NCBI RefSeq assembly: GCF_025263265.1
Contig: NZ_CP079869.1
Coordinates: 1,116,001 to 1,180,000, forward strand
DNA: 64,000 nt
Reading direction: 5' to 3'
Source: Mycobacterium sp. SMC-4
Lineage (GTDB): Bacteria > Actinomycetota > Actinomycetes > Mycobacteriales > Mycobacteriaceae
In this document: one piece after another, positions 17,859-27,334 of the stretch
Position numbering within the stretch: position 1 is the first letter of the stretch
How the letters are laid out: every line of letters starts with the position of its first letter
Position numbers and translations under genes: made by a program
The notes under the pieces: model-generated
The model's input: the letters and a program-made list of their open reading frames with translations, nothing else
What the model was told of the DNA's origin: nothing
The model's database searches: none

Positions 17859-18116
17859 ATGCAAACGCTTCTGCCAGTTCCTGCAGGCAGTGCTGCAGGA
17901 GGTTTACTGCTGGCAATATCGATCGTGCTGGCAATCATATTCACGACAGCCTTCTGGGTTTACGCGGATGCCAAAGCGCTTGCTGGGCGTGGTCTTCCGG
18001 TAACTAGTTCGGTTGGCTCACTGCAACTCAACTCCCCGGCGGCGTGGTTCTTGGCCTGCCTTCTATTGTGGGAGGTATTCTTTCCCCTCTACATCAACAG
18101 TCGCAGTTCGGCCTAG
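17859..18116 (+). CDS. Small two-TM membrane protein
   Basis: The 85-aa protein has two hydrophobic helices (about residues 11-36, GGLLLAISIVLAIIFTTAFWVY, and 60-77, AWFLACLLLWEVFFPLYI) joined by a short loop with ADAKAL. It lies 64 bp after the frameshifted DUF4190 gene on the same strand and may be its partner. Its 3' side is cut close by the IS3 element, whose left end begins 7 bp after the stop. Confidence 0.55.
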   Translation: MQTLLPVPAGSAAGGLLLAISIVLAIIFTTAFWVYADAKALAGRGLPVTSSVGSLQLNSPAAWFLACLLLWEVFFPLYINSRSSA

Positions 18117-18152
18117 GGCCAACTGAGGCACCCCGGTTTTGATGCACACCGG

Positions 18153-19103
18153 TTACTGGTGTGCGGCCTGCGATCGGGCTGCGTTTGCAGCGTAGTGGAT
18201 GGCTTCGTAGTCGACCGGTGGGATGCGGCCCAGGCGGTGCATGAGCCGGTCGGTGTTGTACCAGTGCACCCATTCGGCGGTGAGCAGTTCGACGTCGGTC
18301 AAGCGGGTGCAGCGGGCCTCTCCGAAATGGTGAGTCGTCGCGGACGGCTTCGGTTTTGTATAGCCCGATCGTTGTCTCGGCGAGGCGTTATCGAATGCAT
18401 CCCCGACAGTCCCGATTGATGGGATCAGTCCCGACAGTGCCAGTGTTTCGCCGAGCCGCACCGAGGTGTATTGCGAGCCCGCGTTGCTGTGGTGAATAGT
18501 GTTACCCAACAATGGATTACCCTCATCGATCCGGAGTTGCGCGGCGTGGCGGATTGCCTGGCGCACGAAGCGGTCTTCCTTGCTGGCCGAGCAGGTCCAG
18601 CCCACGATCCGGCCGGCGTAGGCATCGATGGCGAACGCGGTCTAGACGAACGCCCCGTCGGAGAGTCGCACATAGATGAAGTCAGCCACGAGCAGCACGT
18701 TGGGAGCGGGCACCCGGAACTGGCGTTTGACCAGATCGGCAGCCCGCGCCGCGGCCGGGTCAGCGATGGTGGTGCGGACTTTCTTGCGGCGGGTGACCCC
18801 ACGCCAACCGTTGGCCCGCATGAGGCGCTCCACGGTGCAGCGGGCCACCGTAATGCCCTGTCGTTGCAGGTGCGCCCACATCTTGACCGCGCCGTACAGC
18901 GACTCCGGCTTACGCTGGCCGTGCTCATCGGGCTCGTAGAAGCCGGCCAGCACCTCGGTGATGACGGTGTCCCACAAGGACCGCGCTGGCGGGGGTCGGG
19001 CCAGCCAGGCGTAAAAGGTTCTCGGGGCGATCGCACAACCGTGCTCGGTGAGCACGCGGCAGATCGGAGCGACCCCGAACCGAGCGCGATGCTCGGCGAT
19101 GAA
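18153..19103 (-). pseudogene. IS3-family transposase OrfB, inactivated
   Basis: Homology starts at FIAEHRARFG (19103) and includes TVERLMRANGWRGVTRRKK and VLLVADFIYVRLSDGAFV. An in-frame TAG at 18642-18644 follows, then AFAIDAYAGRIVGW and the DDE residues around HHSNAGSQYTS and GTVGDAFDNA. Just after DAFDNA the frame slips for about 30 codons and then returns (LTDVELLTAEWVHWYN). The amber codon plus the slip make it non-functional unless suppressed. Confidence 0.85.
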
Positions 19104-19111
19104 CGTACAGA

Positions 19112-19423
19112 TCAGCAGTGTCGCGGGTCACTCTCCCGCGCGAAGAAAGTCGTTGCCGCCTTGAGGATTTCGATGGTCTCCTCAAGCTCCCGGTTCTTGC
19201 GCTTGAGCTCTCTGTTCTCGCGCACGACGTCGGTCGGCACCCCGTCACGACGGCCGGTGTCGACCTCGGCCTGATTGACCCAACGGCGCAGCGATTCGTA
19301 GGACACTCCCAACCGCTTGGCGACCGCGGTGAGGCAGGCCGTGCGGGTGTCGTACTCCTCGGCATGGCCGGTAACCAGTCCGACCGGTCGGGCCTTGAAC
19401 TCGTCGTCGTACTTCTTCGGCAT
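19112..19423 (-). CDS. IS3-family transposase OrfA
   Basis: ATG 19423 (MPKKYDDEFK) opens a 103-aa protein with a Tnp_1-type helix-turn-helix (TAVAKRLGVSYESLRRWVNQ) and a C-terminal leucine-zipper-like helix (ENRELKRKNRELEETIEILK). This is the standard OrfA layout. It normally joins OrfB by a -1 frameshift near its end, but orfB here is broken. Confidence 0.85.
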   Translation of the reverse strand: MPKKYDDEFKARPVGLVTGHAEEYDTRTACLTAVAKRLGVSYESLRRWVNQAEVDTGRRDGVPTDVVRENRELKRKNRELEETIEILKAATTFFARESDPRHC

Positions 19424-19611
19424 GATGGGGACAACCTTCCCTCGAAAGAAGGTGTGCATCAAACCCGGGGTGCTTCACCGTGAAGATCTTGATGTCGTCG
19501 ACACCGAGATCGACGTGCCCAAGGCCGGTGATTTGCGTTGCCCCAGAGCTGGCCAGCAACATCCGTGCTATAGCGCACCGCGCTATTCGTGCGGTCTCCC
19601 GACCGGCCGTC

Positions 19612-21498
19612 TCACGGAGTGATGCGGGTCTGGTCGTCGATCGCGGCGGTCCCGTCCATCAGCGGATATGCCTGCTCCTCGGTGCCCTCGGCGTCGATCT
19701 GCAGCACGAACAAGCCATCCTGGCCGGGGATGACCACCGTCTTCTGGGCGATCATGCGCGGAACGCCCTCGCGGACGTAGAGACCGCCGATGGTCACGGC
19801 CTCGAAACCGCTCAGGGTTCCGCTCTGCCCGGTCTCGGGACCCTCGAACTCGGGCAGGGTCCGCAAGAAATTGGGAGCGACCTCCAGAACCCTGGCCGGG
19901 TCGGCGTTGCCGGTCAGCTTGAACATCCGCGCGACGATGGTTGCCGGGTCGGCTGCCGGGGGTTCTCCGGTGAAGGTCATCGCGCTGTAGGCGCCCCCGG
20001 GAGTGTTCGGGCCCATGTCGACCCAACCCTCGGGGGTGGGCAGTTTCACGGTCGGTGACCCCGGGTCCCGGGGCAGAACCGCAGCGCGCACCAGGTTGTT
20101 CTGTGCGATGTATTCGTCGAGCGTGGTGTTGGGGCCAACCGCCGCTGTTGGGGTGTTTGGTGGGTTTGTGGTTCGGTTGGTGGTGGTGCCGTAGTTGCCG
20201 GTCATGGGGGTGTTTGGTGGCGTGTAGTTGTTGCTGGCTGTTTGGGTGTTGGGGCCGGTGTTGGAGGCGATGATGGCGATGATGGCGATCAGCAGGGCCA
20301 GTGCGCCGGCGCCGGCGCCGATCAAGAGGCCGGTTCGTCGCTGGCTGTTCCCGGCGGCTGCGGGTGTGTGGTTTCTGAGCGAGGATGTGACGGCACCGAG
20401 CTTTGGGGCAGCGTAGGCATTGCCGGCGGTGACGGGGTAGACGGTTTGGGTGGTTTGTTGGTCGGAGGAACGCCGTTGTGCGCGTTCGTTATCGATGCCA
20501 CACCACGGGCAGTACGGTGCTTCGATGGGGATTTGATGGCCATGGGGGCAGGTGCCGACGCGCAGTGTCTGTAGGGCGTGTCGCCATTCGTCTGCTGTGG
20601 GTCGGGAGTTGGGGTTGCGCGCCCCGTGGGTGAAGGCTCGGGTGAACAGTGTCTGTATGTGGTCGGGGAGGAATCCGGTCGAGGGCGCCAGCGGATGGGT
20701 GTGCAGTGGCGATCCCGGTCCGCCGGCCCAGTGGCCGGCCTTGGCCAGGGTCAGTGCGTCTGGTTGGTCGCCGGGGCCGGCCCATGTGCCGCGTTGAAAG
20801 GGGTGGTTTCCGGCCATCAGGAGGAGGTGGATGTGGACCGCGAGCGCGAAGAGGTCTGAGCTCTTGTGGCGTGCGGTGGTGGCGAGGTCGAGCCCGGCTA
20901 GTTCCGGGGCGGTGAACTCAGGCCGGCCGACTCCGCAGAGAAATTGGCGACCGGTGGGGTCGGTGAACTGCATGGAGTCGCAGTCGACCAGTGTCACGCG
21001 GGTGGTGTCGTTGACCAGAATGTTGCGTTCTTGGAAGTCGCCGATGACCGCGTCGACCTGGTGGACGGTTTCCACGGCCAGGCACAGGTTGGCTGCGACG
21101 CTGACCAGGTGCTGCCAGGTGACGTGGGGGGTCCATTGCGGTGCGGTGGGCAGGGGGTTGGTGCGGTCGGTCGGATTGCTCACCGAGTGGATTTCCACGG
21201 CGTTGGAGACGTCGATTCGTGACATGACGTAGCCGCAGACGTCGTCGCTGTCGATGACGTGTAAGGGCCAGGTGAGCACCACGAACCCGTCGGACTGTCG
21301 GGCGCTGTCGAGTCGGGTCGCTGCCATGGCGGCGACCTTGGCCTTTTTGGCGTGCAGGGCTTTGAGGTCCGGGTGAAAGATCTTGGCTACCCAGTCAGGC
21401 CTGCCAAGTATCTCGTAGATGGTGCCCTCGCCAGCACGCGCCAAGATCGCACCCAGTTGAATGGTCGAACCATCATCGAGTCGCAAGACCGCCGCCAC
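19612..21498 (-). CDS. YegI-like receptor Ser/Thr kinase (K2) with LpqN-like ectodomain
   Basis: The 628-aa protein starts at the same GTG as K1 (21498 here). Residues 1 to about 455 are identical in protein to K1: kinase core (Lys39, Asp154, Asn159, DCD 172-174), zinc ribbon, linker, TM and stalk. From there it differs entirely: TLDEYIAQNNLVRAAVLPRD, PTPEGWVDMGPNTPGGAYSAM and KTVVIPGQDGLFVLQIDAEG match the LpqN/LpqT lipoprotein family, a mycobacterial cell-envelope domain. So the same intracellular machine carries another sensor. It stands alone, with an IS3 element downstream and a TetR gene upstream on the same strand. Confidence 0.87.
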   Translation of the reverse strand: MAAVLRLDDGSTIQLGAILARAGEGTIYEILGRPDWVAKIFHPDLKALHAKKAKVAAMAATRLDSARQSDGFVVLTWPLHVIDSDDVCGYVMSRIDVSNAVEIHSVSNPTDRTNPLPTAPQWTPHVTWQHLVSVAANLCLAVETVHQVDAVIGDFQERNILVNDTTRVTLVDCDSMQFTDPTGRQFLCGVGRPEFTAPELAGLDLATTARHKSSDLFALAVHIHLLLMAGNHPFQRGTWAGPGDQPDALTLAKAGHWAGGPGSPLHTHPLAPSTGFLPDHIQTLFTRAFTHGARNPNSRPTADEWRHALQTLRVGTCPHGHQIPIEAPYCPWCGIDNERAQRRSSDQQTTQTVYPVTAGNAYAAPKLGAVTSSLRNHTPAAAGNSQRRTGLLIGAGAGALALLIAIIAIIASNTGPNTQTASNNYTPPNTPMTGNYGTTTNRTTNPPNTPTAAVGPNTTLDEYIAQNNLVRAAVLPRDPGSPTVKLPTPEGWVDMGPNTPGGAYSAMTFTGEPPAADPATIVARMFKLTGNADPARVLEVAPNFLRTLPEFEGPETGQSGTLSGFEAVTIGGLYVREGVPRMIAQKTVVIPGQDGLFVLQIDAEGTEEQAYPLMDGTAAIDDQTRITP

Positions 21499-21509
21499 GA
21501 CATACCCCC
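20143..21509. repeat. 1367-bp near-perfect duplication, copy 2
   Basis: Same sequence as 2569-3935 with one visible base difference (21121). It covers the start, kinase domain, zinc ribbon, TM and stalk of K2. The flanks of the two copies share no similarity. Confidence 0.95.
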
Positions 21510-21608
21510 CGCGCATTGTGCCGGCCCCTACATGCAGGACCGGCTGCGCCCATCATTGCAGGACGAGAGCCTGCGGGAGATGCCTCACGGGACGAAAGGT
21601 AGGGATTG

Positions 21609-22211
21609 TTATCCGAAGCTCTTCCGGGTCCGGGTCAGGTAGTCGTCGATCAGGTCCTTGCGCGCCGGTGAGTCGTCGACGGTGATCAGCAGCGCGTAGA
21701 GCCCGAGCAAGAAGTAGATGGCGCTGTTCATCGGCGTCACGTCGGCAGCGATGTCCCCGCGCTGCTGCGCGGCCCCCAGAGCTTCGGCCAGCGTCACGAT
21801 CAGCGGGTGGTCATCACCTTCTTCTGCCGGCGGCCGGGTCGGTGAGAAGTGCAGTGCCAGAAAGTCTTTGAATAGGATGCGACCCAGTCGGCGTTCCAGG
21901 CCGAGCACTTGGCGCACTGCCTCTGCCAACACCGCGGCCGGGTCGTCGTGGGTCTTGGTGGCCGCGGCGAACCGCTTGGCGATGCGGGCCTCCTCCCGGC
22001 TCTCGAGTTCGAGCAGCACGTGTTCTTTGGTCGGGAAGTGGAAGAAGAACGTGCCGTGGGCAACGCCGGCCGCCCCGACGATCGCGCTCACGTCGGCCTC
22101 GGCCATGCCGGCACGCTTGAACTCCGCGACCGCGGCACCCAGCAACCGCTCGCGGGTCTGCAACCGCTTCGCCTCGCGCGTCGTCATCCCATTGGCCACA
22201 GTGCACGACAT
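21609..22211 (-). CDS. TetR-family transcriptional regulator
   Basis: The 200-aa regulator has an N-terminal helix-turn-helix (LLGAAVAEFKRAGMAEADVSAIVGAAGVAHGTFFFHFPTK, described by its position at about residues 24-63) and a helical ligand-binding domain. An ATG at 22187 (MTTREAKR) is an alternative start. It is divergent from choD, and the 64-bp gap holds the palindrome TTACCGATCGGTAA. It probably represses itself and choD. The inducer cannot be read from the sequence. Confidence 0.88.
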   Translation of the reverse strand: MSCTVANGMTTREAKRLQTRERLLGAAVAEFKRAGMAEADVSAIVGAAGVAHGTFFFHFPTKEHVLLELESREEARIAKRFAAATKTHDDPAAVLAEAVRQVLGLERRLGRILFKDFLALHFSPTRPPAEEGDDHPLIVTLAEALGAAQQRGDIAADVTPMNSAIYFLLGLYALLITVDDSPARKDLIDDYLTRTRKSFG

Positions 22212-22246
22212 TATCGTCTGGCGAGTTCGGTCAACCCGCTGGCAAG

Positions 22247-22260
22247 TTACCGATCGGTAA
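22247..22260. promoter_or_regulatory. Probable TetR operator between tetR and choD
   Basis: TTACCGATCGGTAA is a perfect 14-bp palindrome placed 16 bp before the choD ATG and 36 bp from the tetR start. Size and position suit a TetR dimer controlling both divergent genes. Confidence 0.65.
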
Positions 22261-22275
22261 GCACATACTGGTCGG

Positions 22276-24012
22276 ATGAAGCCTGACTACGACGTCATCA
22301 TCATCGGCTCGGGATTCGGCGGCAGCGTGACTGCGCTGCGTCTGACCGAGAAGGGCTACCGTGTCCTGGTCCTGGAAGCCGGCCAGCGCTACGCCGACCA
22401 GGAATTCGCCAAGACGTCGTGGAACCTGCGCAAGTTCCTGTGGGCGCCGCAGCTGGGCATGTTCGGGATTCAGCGGATCCACCTGCTCGACAACGTGATG
22501 ATCCTGGCCGGCGCCGGGGTGGGCGGAGGTTCGCTGAACTACGCCAACACGCTCTACGTGCCGGCCGAGCCGTTCTTCAACGACGCGCAGTGGCGCGACA
22601 TCACCGACTGGCGCGAGGAGCTGGCACCGCACTACGACCAGGCGCAGCGGATGTTGGGCGTGGTCACCAACCCGACGTTCACCGATGCCGACCGCATCAT
22701 CAAGGAGGTCGCCGATGACATGGGTGTCGGCGACACCTGGGTGCCGACGCCGGTCGGGGTGTTCTTCGGCCCCGACGGCGCCAAGACCCCCGGCAAGACC
22801 GTGCCCGACCCGTACTTCGGCGGCGCCGGGCCGGCCCGCACCGGTTGCATCGAATGCGGCTCGTGCATGACCGGGTGCCGCTACGGCGCGAAGAACACCT
22901 TGGTGAAGAACTACCTGGGACTGGCCGAAAGCGCCGGTGCGCAGGTGCTTCCGATGACCACGGTGACCGACTTCAGCGAGCGTGGCGACGGCACCTGGCA
23001 GGTACGCACCGTGCGCACCGGAAGCCTGCTGCGGCGCAATCAGCGCACCTTCACCGCGCAACACGTCGTCCTGGCGGCCGGCACCTACGGCACCCAGAAG
23101 CTGTTGTTCAAGATGCGCGACACCGGCAGGCTGCCCAAGCTGTCCGACAAGCTGGGCGTGCTGACCCGAACCAACTCGGAGTCCATCGTCGGGGCGGGCC
23201 GGCTGCGGGTCGGTGACGATCTCGATCTCACCCGCGGGGTCGCGATCACCTCGTCGATCCATCCCACCTCCGACACCCACGTCGAGCCCGTGCGCTACGG
23301 CAAGGGGTCCAACGCGATGGGCCTGCTGCAGACGCTGATGACAGACGGCGCCGGACCCGAGGGTACCGATGTGCCCCGCTGGCGCCAGATCCTGCACATT
23401 GCCCGCGACGATCCGAGAGGCACACTGCGACTGCTCAATCCGCGACGGTGGAGCGAGCGCACGATGATCGCGCTGGTGATGCAGAACCTGGACAACTCGA
23501 TCACCACGTTCACCCAGCGCACCCGGTTGGGATTCCGCCGTTACCGCAGCACCCAGGGCCACGGCGAGCCGAACCCATCCTGGATTCCGGTGGGCAACGA
23601 AGTGACCCGGCGCATCGCGAAGAAGATCGACGGGGTGGCCGGAGGTACCTGGGGCGAACTGTTCAACATTCCGCTCACCGCGCACTTCCTGGGCGGCGCG
23701 GTGATCGGCGACAGCCCCGAGCGCGGTGTCATCGACGCGTACCACCGGGTGTACAACTACCCGACACTGTCGGTCGTCGACGGCGCTGCCATCTCGGCCA
23801 ATCTCGGGGTCAACCCGTCGCTGTCGATCACCGCCCAAGCCGAGCGGGCGGCGGCGCTGTGGCCGAACAAGGGTGAGCAGGACCTGCGGCCGGGCCAGGG
23901 GCAACCGTATCGGCGGCTTCCGCCGATCGCGCCCGCGCATCCGGTGGTTCCGGCCGAGGCGCCCGGCGCGCTGCGCAGTATCCCGATCGAGCCGGTCACC
24001 TCAGCGGGCTGA
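22276..24012 (+). CDS. choD: GMC oxidoreductase, cholesterol oxidase type (ChoD)
   Basis: The 578-aa flavoprotein has the FAD dinucleotide motif GSGFGGS (about residue 12), GAGVGGGSLNYAN (about 78) and the Cys-rich CIECGSCMTGCRYGAKNTL (about 194-212). The GMC C-terminus is AHFLGGAVIGDSPERGV and VVDGAAISANLGVNPSLSI. This matches mycobacterial ChoD, annotated as an FAD-dependent 3-beta-hydroxysterol oxidase; its true substrate is debated in the family. It reads divergently from the TetR gene and converges on the histidine kinase with one base between stops. The region choD to guaA looks like stable mycobacterial core. Confidence 0.9.
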   Translation: MKPDYDVIIIGSGFGGSVTALRLTEKGYRVLVLEAGQRYADQEFAKTSWNLRKFLWAPQLGMFGIQRIHLLDNVMILAGAGVGGGSLNYANTLYVPAEPFFNDAQWRDITDWREELAPHYDQAQRMLGVVTNPTFTDADRIIKEVADDMGVGDTWVPTPVGVFFGPDGAKTPGKTVPDPYFGGAGPARTGCIECGSCMTGCRYGAKNTLVKNYLGLAESAGAQVLPMTTVTDFSERGDGTWQVRTVRTGSLLRRNQRTFTAQHVVLAAGTYGTQKLLFKMRDTGRLPKLSDKLGVLTRTNSESIVGAGRLRVGDDLDLTRGVAITSSIHPTSDTHVEPVRYGKGSNAMGLLQTLMTDGAGPEGTDVPRWRQILHIARDDPRGTLRLLNPRRWSERTMIALVMQNLDNSITTFTQRTRLGFRRYRSTQGHGEPNPSWIPVGNEVTRRIAKKIDGVAGGTWGELFNIPLTAHFLGGAVIGDSPERGVIDAYHRVYNYPTLSVVDGAAISANLGVNPSLSITAQAERAAALWPNKGEQDLRPGQGQPYRRLPPIAPAHPVVPAEAPGALRSIPIEPVTSAG

Positions 24013-24013
24013 A

Positions 24014-26350
24014 TCAGCCGGAGGTGTCGACGCAGTGGCGGACCAGACACCACATCTGGTCGCCGGAGATGACGATGTCGGCGTTGTCCAACCGATGCTG
24101 TGCCGGGCCGTCTGGGTCGGTATCACAGACCACGCTGACTTCGACAGAGTTCTCCGTGACGGTGACCACCAGCCGAGCATGGGTTTTCGCTAGTGCAAGG
24201 ACCTCGCCGAGGGCTCCGGTCAGCGTGTCGATATCCGAGTCGGTCATATCCGGTAAGGCCCCGCTCAGGTCGATCGTCACGTCGACGTGGCGCGCCCCTG
24301 CAGCGTCGACGAGCGGGCGTATTCGCTGCATCAACGGATGATCAAAGGTGCTCGCTTGGTCGAACAAAGCTCGTAGCCGATGGCATTCCGCGCGTGCTCG
24401 CAGCTGCGTTGCCCGGTCGACTGGATGGCCCTGCGCGAGCGAGTCGAGCAGCGGAACCACGCTGTCGACGATGTCGGCATAGCGGCGTTGATACTCTGCC
24501 CGAAGTGCTGAGGTGACTCGCTCGCGGGCGAGAACCTCTTGGTGGGCGATGGTTTCGGCGTGTGCGTCGGCGGCGGCGTCACGCATGAGGCCGTAGAAGA
24601 TCAACGCGAACAGTTGAACTCCGAGAATGCTGGCCGAGCCCAACCCGATGTTGACGAGCGCCGCTGAAGAGTGCTCCTGCCAAATCACCACTGCGTTACC
24701 GGTGACCCAATAGCCCAGCAGGATCGCCACTCCGACTCGGGTGCGCACGCCGAGGATCAGGGGCAGCACGCACCACCCGATGGCGCCCTGGGCCCAGTGT
24801 GCGTATCCGATCACCGAACCGGCAGTCACGGACAACGGCTGAGCGATGCTGATCACCAGCAACATGATTGCGGCCGGTCCTACGAAAGATGCACGGCCGT
24901 AGAGTATTCGGGGAAGAGCAACGAGCACGCTCAGGCCTGCAGCGACTCCCAGGATGGCGTTGAGGCCAGTCGCGGCGACGGCGTTCGCAGGCGGTACAGT
25001 GATGATCAAGTTGATTACGGCGTAAGCAGTCAGCGCCAATCCGTAGCGGGTCCGTGCGGGGGCCGTCAGGTCGTCGGCATCCTCCGCGACGCCTTCGACA
25101 GGTTCTTCGGTGGGCAAGTGCAATTCGACCGTGGTGCCGACGCCGGGGATCGAAAGTACCCGGGCGCCACCTCCGCAGCGTTGCATTCGGCCAACCACCG
25201 AATCTCGCAATCCGTGGCTGGTCCGCGGCGCATCGACATCGAAACCGACACCATCGTCCTTGACGGTGACGGCGTCGTCCGACACGGTGACCCGCAGCAC
25301 TGATGCATGGGCGTGCCGATCGACATTCGTCATGACCTCGCGGACGGCGGCGATCACCGGCTGCGCGGTCCGTCCAGGAAGCCAGAGCCGCTCGAGACCG
25401 TCGTACTCGACCGGCGTCGTGATGTGCTCGGCGCACTGCCGCAGCGCGGCGGTGATATTCACCCAGGGTGGAGGCGCCACCCATGTGCCGTCGTGGAGCA
25501 GCGCGAGATCCCGGCGTGCCTGTGCCGCGAGTCGCTGCGGATCGATAACGGTGCCGTTTCCGACCATCATCAAGGTGGATGCTGCGGTGTCGTGCAGCAG
25601 CGCGAGCTGCTCATGCTCGTAGTCGCGCACGGCGTCGTTGACCTGTTGGGCCAGCTCAACCTGCTGGCGCTCGTTGCGGGCGCGGTCGATAGTGGATGCC
25701 AGGCCGAGCAGCATGTAGCGGATCACTGACGCAGTGGCCCACTGGACGGCGAAGTAGTAGAGAGCGGTCACCGATGCGACACCGTCCCACCCGAGGACAC
25801 CGGCGGCCCCGTATGCATACGCCGCCGCGACGCCACTGGCCAGCATGAAGCTTGTCAGCGGCGCGACCGACACCGAAACGCTGACGACCGCGGTCCCCGC
25901 GATCGCCTGTGGAGCACTGTTGGACAGGTGGAATCCGGAGTCCGGTGCCAGGATCGGGATCGCCAGGCAAATACAAAGCACCATCAGGTAGTCCACGGCC
26001 AGCCAGCCGGGTGCCGCAGATCGCGTGGACAACCGATATAGCGACCAGGCCGCCATGATTGCCAGCAATGCGCGGCCCAGCGGCTGAGCCTGGGAGGCCG
26101 GATCGGCCAGCGCGACCAACGAGACCCCAAGGCCGACGGTGTTGCGCATCAGGAGGCCGACGAACGCGGCGCGCGCTCCGAGCTGGCGCCGGGAGGCGTC
26201 ACTCCATTCCGCCACCTTCGCTGCCACCGGTCCCCCTACCGTCGTCAACGGATCCGGCGATACCGTATCCCGTCGCTCCGCAGGCCGGGTTCCATCAAGC
26301 ACAGTGCTGGTAGCGCTGAACGTAGCAATACAAAGTTGGCTGACGCTCAT
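24014..26350 (-). CDS. Membrane sensor histidine kinase (NarL/LiaS type) with second degenerate half
   Basis: The 778-aa protein has two halves. The first has about five TMs, then a coiled helix with the phosphoacceptor His in LALLHDTAASTLMMVGNG and an HATPase domain (REVMTNVDRHAHAS, KDDGVGFDV, GLRDSVVGRM). The second half repeats the plan with a new multi-TM region, a helix without a phosphorylatable His (YQRRYADIVDSVVPLLDSL) and a worn ATPase-like tail (ARLVVTVTENSVEVSVV). It therefore looks like an internal tandem whose second half is sensory or regulatory. The gene is divergent from response regulator RR1, its obvious partner. The start may lie downstream of 26350. Confidence 0.8.
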   Translation of the reverse strand: MSVSQLCIATFSATSTVLDGTRPAERRDTVSPDPLTTVGGPVAAKVAEWSDASRRQLGARAAFVGLLMRNTVGLGVSLVALADPASQAQPLGRALLAIMAAWSLYRLSTRSAAPGWLAVDYLMVLCICLAIPILAPDSGFHLSNSAPQAIAGTAVVSVSVSVAPLTSFMLASGVAAAYAYGAAGVLGWDGVASVTALYYFAVQWATASVIRYMLLGLASTIDRARNERQQVELAQQVNDAVRDYEHEQLALLHDTAASTLMMVGNGTVIDPQRLAAQARRDLALLHDGTWVAPPPWVNITAALRQCAEHITTPVEYDGLERLWLPGRTAQPVIAAVREVMTNVDRHAHASVLRVTVSDDAVTVKDDGVGFDVDAPRTSHGLRDSVVGRMQRCGGGARVLSIPGVGTTVELHLPTEEPVEGVAEDADDLTAPARTRYGLALTAYAVINLIITVPPANAVAATGLNAILGVAAGLSVLVALPRILYGRASFVGPAAIMLLVISIAQPLSVTAGSVIGYAHWAQGAIGWCVLPLILGVRTRVGVAILLGYWVTGNAVVIWQEHSSAALVNIGLGSASILGVQLFALIFYGLMRDAAADAHAETIAHQEVLARERVTSALRAEYQRRYADIVDSVVPLLDSLAQGHPVDRATQLRARAECHRLRALFDQASTFDHPLMQRIRPLVDAAGARHVDVTIDLSGALPDMTDSDIDTLTGALGEVLALAKTHARLVVTVTENSVEVSVVCDTDPDGPAQHRLDNADIVISGDQMWCLVRHCVDTSG

Positions 26351-26458
26351 GTCGGCAATGTCGGAGGTCTCTGTCGCACCGGGGAGCGCCTGCGCTTAAA
26401 TTACCCGGCAGGTAACTGACGCGCTCGACAGAGTTTGCGAGCTCGGAGAGGGTAGGGG

Positions 26459-27124
26459 ATGTCCCGCGGGGGTGCGGTCCGAATCGCAATCATCGACGAC
26501 CACGATGTCGTGCACGCTGGTGTTCAGGCGTGGTGCGCCGAGACCGAACCACCGATCGAGGTCGTAGGTTGTTTCCTCGAGCCGTCCGAGTACTTCGCCG
26601 CCAGTAGCCGGGGCGCTATCGATGCCGACGTGGTCCTGCTGGACCTACAGATCGAGGGCAATCGCCCCGATTTCGAAGCCTTGCGTCGACTCTCCGATGG
26701 CGAGAAGCGGGTCATCGTGTACTCCCACATCACCGCTGACGAGGTTATCTTGACCTGCCTTGAGCTGGGGGCCGTGACGTACCTGGCGAAGTCGGAGGGC
26801 AAGCGCCACCTCATCGACGCCGTCCACGCCGCGCATGCTGCGACGCCCTACGTCGGTCCACGAATGGGCAAGGCACTCCTCAACGACAACACCCTGGGGC
26901 GGATCAAGCTTTCGGAGCGTGAAAAGCAGGTCCTGGTGGCGTGGTTCCAGACCGAGAGCAAGGAACTGGTCGCCAAACGGCTGTTCATTGCGCCGACAAC
27001 CGTCCGCACGCACCTTCAGCGGGCTCGGGCGAAGTACGCCAGTGTGGGGCGGCCGGCGCCGACAAAGTCTGCGCTGCTGGCCCGCGCGATCGAAGACGGG
27101 ATCTTGAGTCTCAACGACCTGTGA
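26459..27124 (+). CDS. NarL/LuxR-type response regulator (RR1)
   Basis: The 221-aa protein has a receiver domain with acidic pocket IIDDHD, phospho-Asp in VVLLDLQ, Ser in VIVYSH and Lys in YLAKSEG. A DNA-binding domain follows: LSEREKQVLVAWFQTESKELVAKRLF, then APTTVRTHLQRARAKY. It is divergent from the histidine kinase at 24014-26350. It is a close paralogue of RR2 (31237-31911); the DNA-binding halves are nearly the same, so both may bind related sites. Confidence 0.88.
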   Translation: MSRGGAVRIAIIDDHDVVHAGVQAWCAETEPPIEVVGCFLEPSEYFAASSRGAIDADVVLLDLQIEGNRPDFEALRRLSDGEKRVIVYSHITADEVILTCLELGAVTYLAKSEGKRHLIDAVHAAHAATPYVGPRMGKALLNDNTLGRIKLSEREKQVLVAWFQTESKELVAKRLFIAPTTVRTHLQRARAKYASVGRPAPTKSALLARAIEDGILSLNDL

Positions 27125-27334
27125 ACGGCGGTTTCGTACGTTTGGGCGACAGACGGCATGGGGCGATGCGAATTACCGTGTGAGCGTCGGGGGATGTGGT
27201 CACCGGCAGCGCCAACGCTTCAGCGGCCGTCTTACGTGGGGTGACGGTTGGTCAACGAGGAGACGCGGTGCCAGGGTGCCGCCCGGGGGCGCGCCGGTGA
27301 CCACAGCCATCGTTGCCTCACTAGACTCCACCGG

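Larger units (their letters stand above)
18124..19477 (-). mobile_element. Decayed IS3-family insertion sequence
   Basis: The terminal repeats are TGAGGCACCCCGGTTTTG (left, 18124) and the inverse of TGAAGCACCCCGGGTTTG (right, ending 19477), both continuing with ATGCACACC. It holds orfA and an inactivated orfB. No target duplication is seen, so the flanks have rearranged. It separates the small membrane gene from the 3' end of K2. A lone end of the same type lies at 4085. Confidence 0.85.

Noticed and set aside
22231..23940. 569-codon open frame on the minus strand
   Set aside because: It is antisense to choD, whose product is clearly recognised; long shadow frames are common at this GC content.
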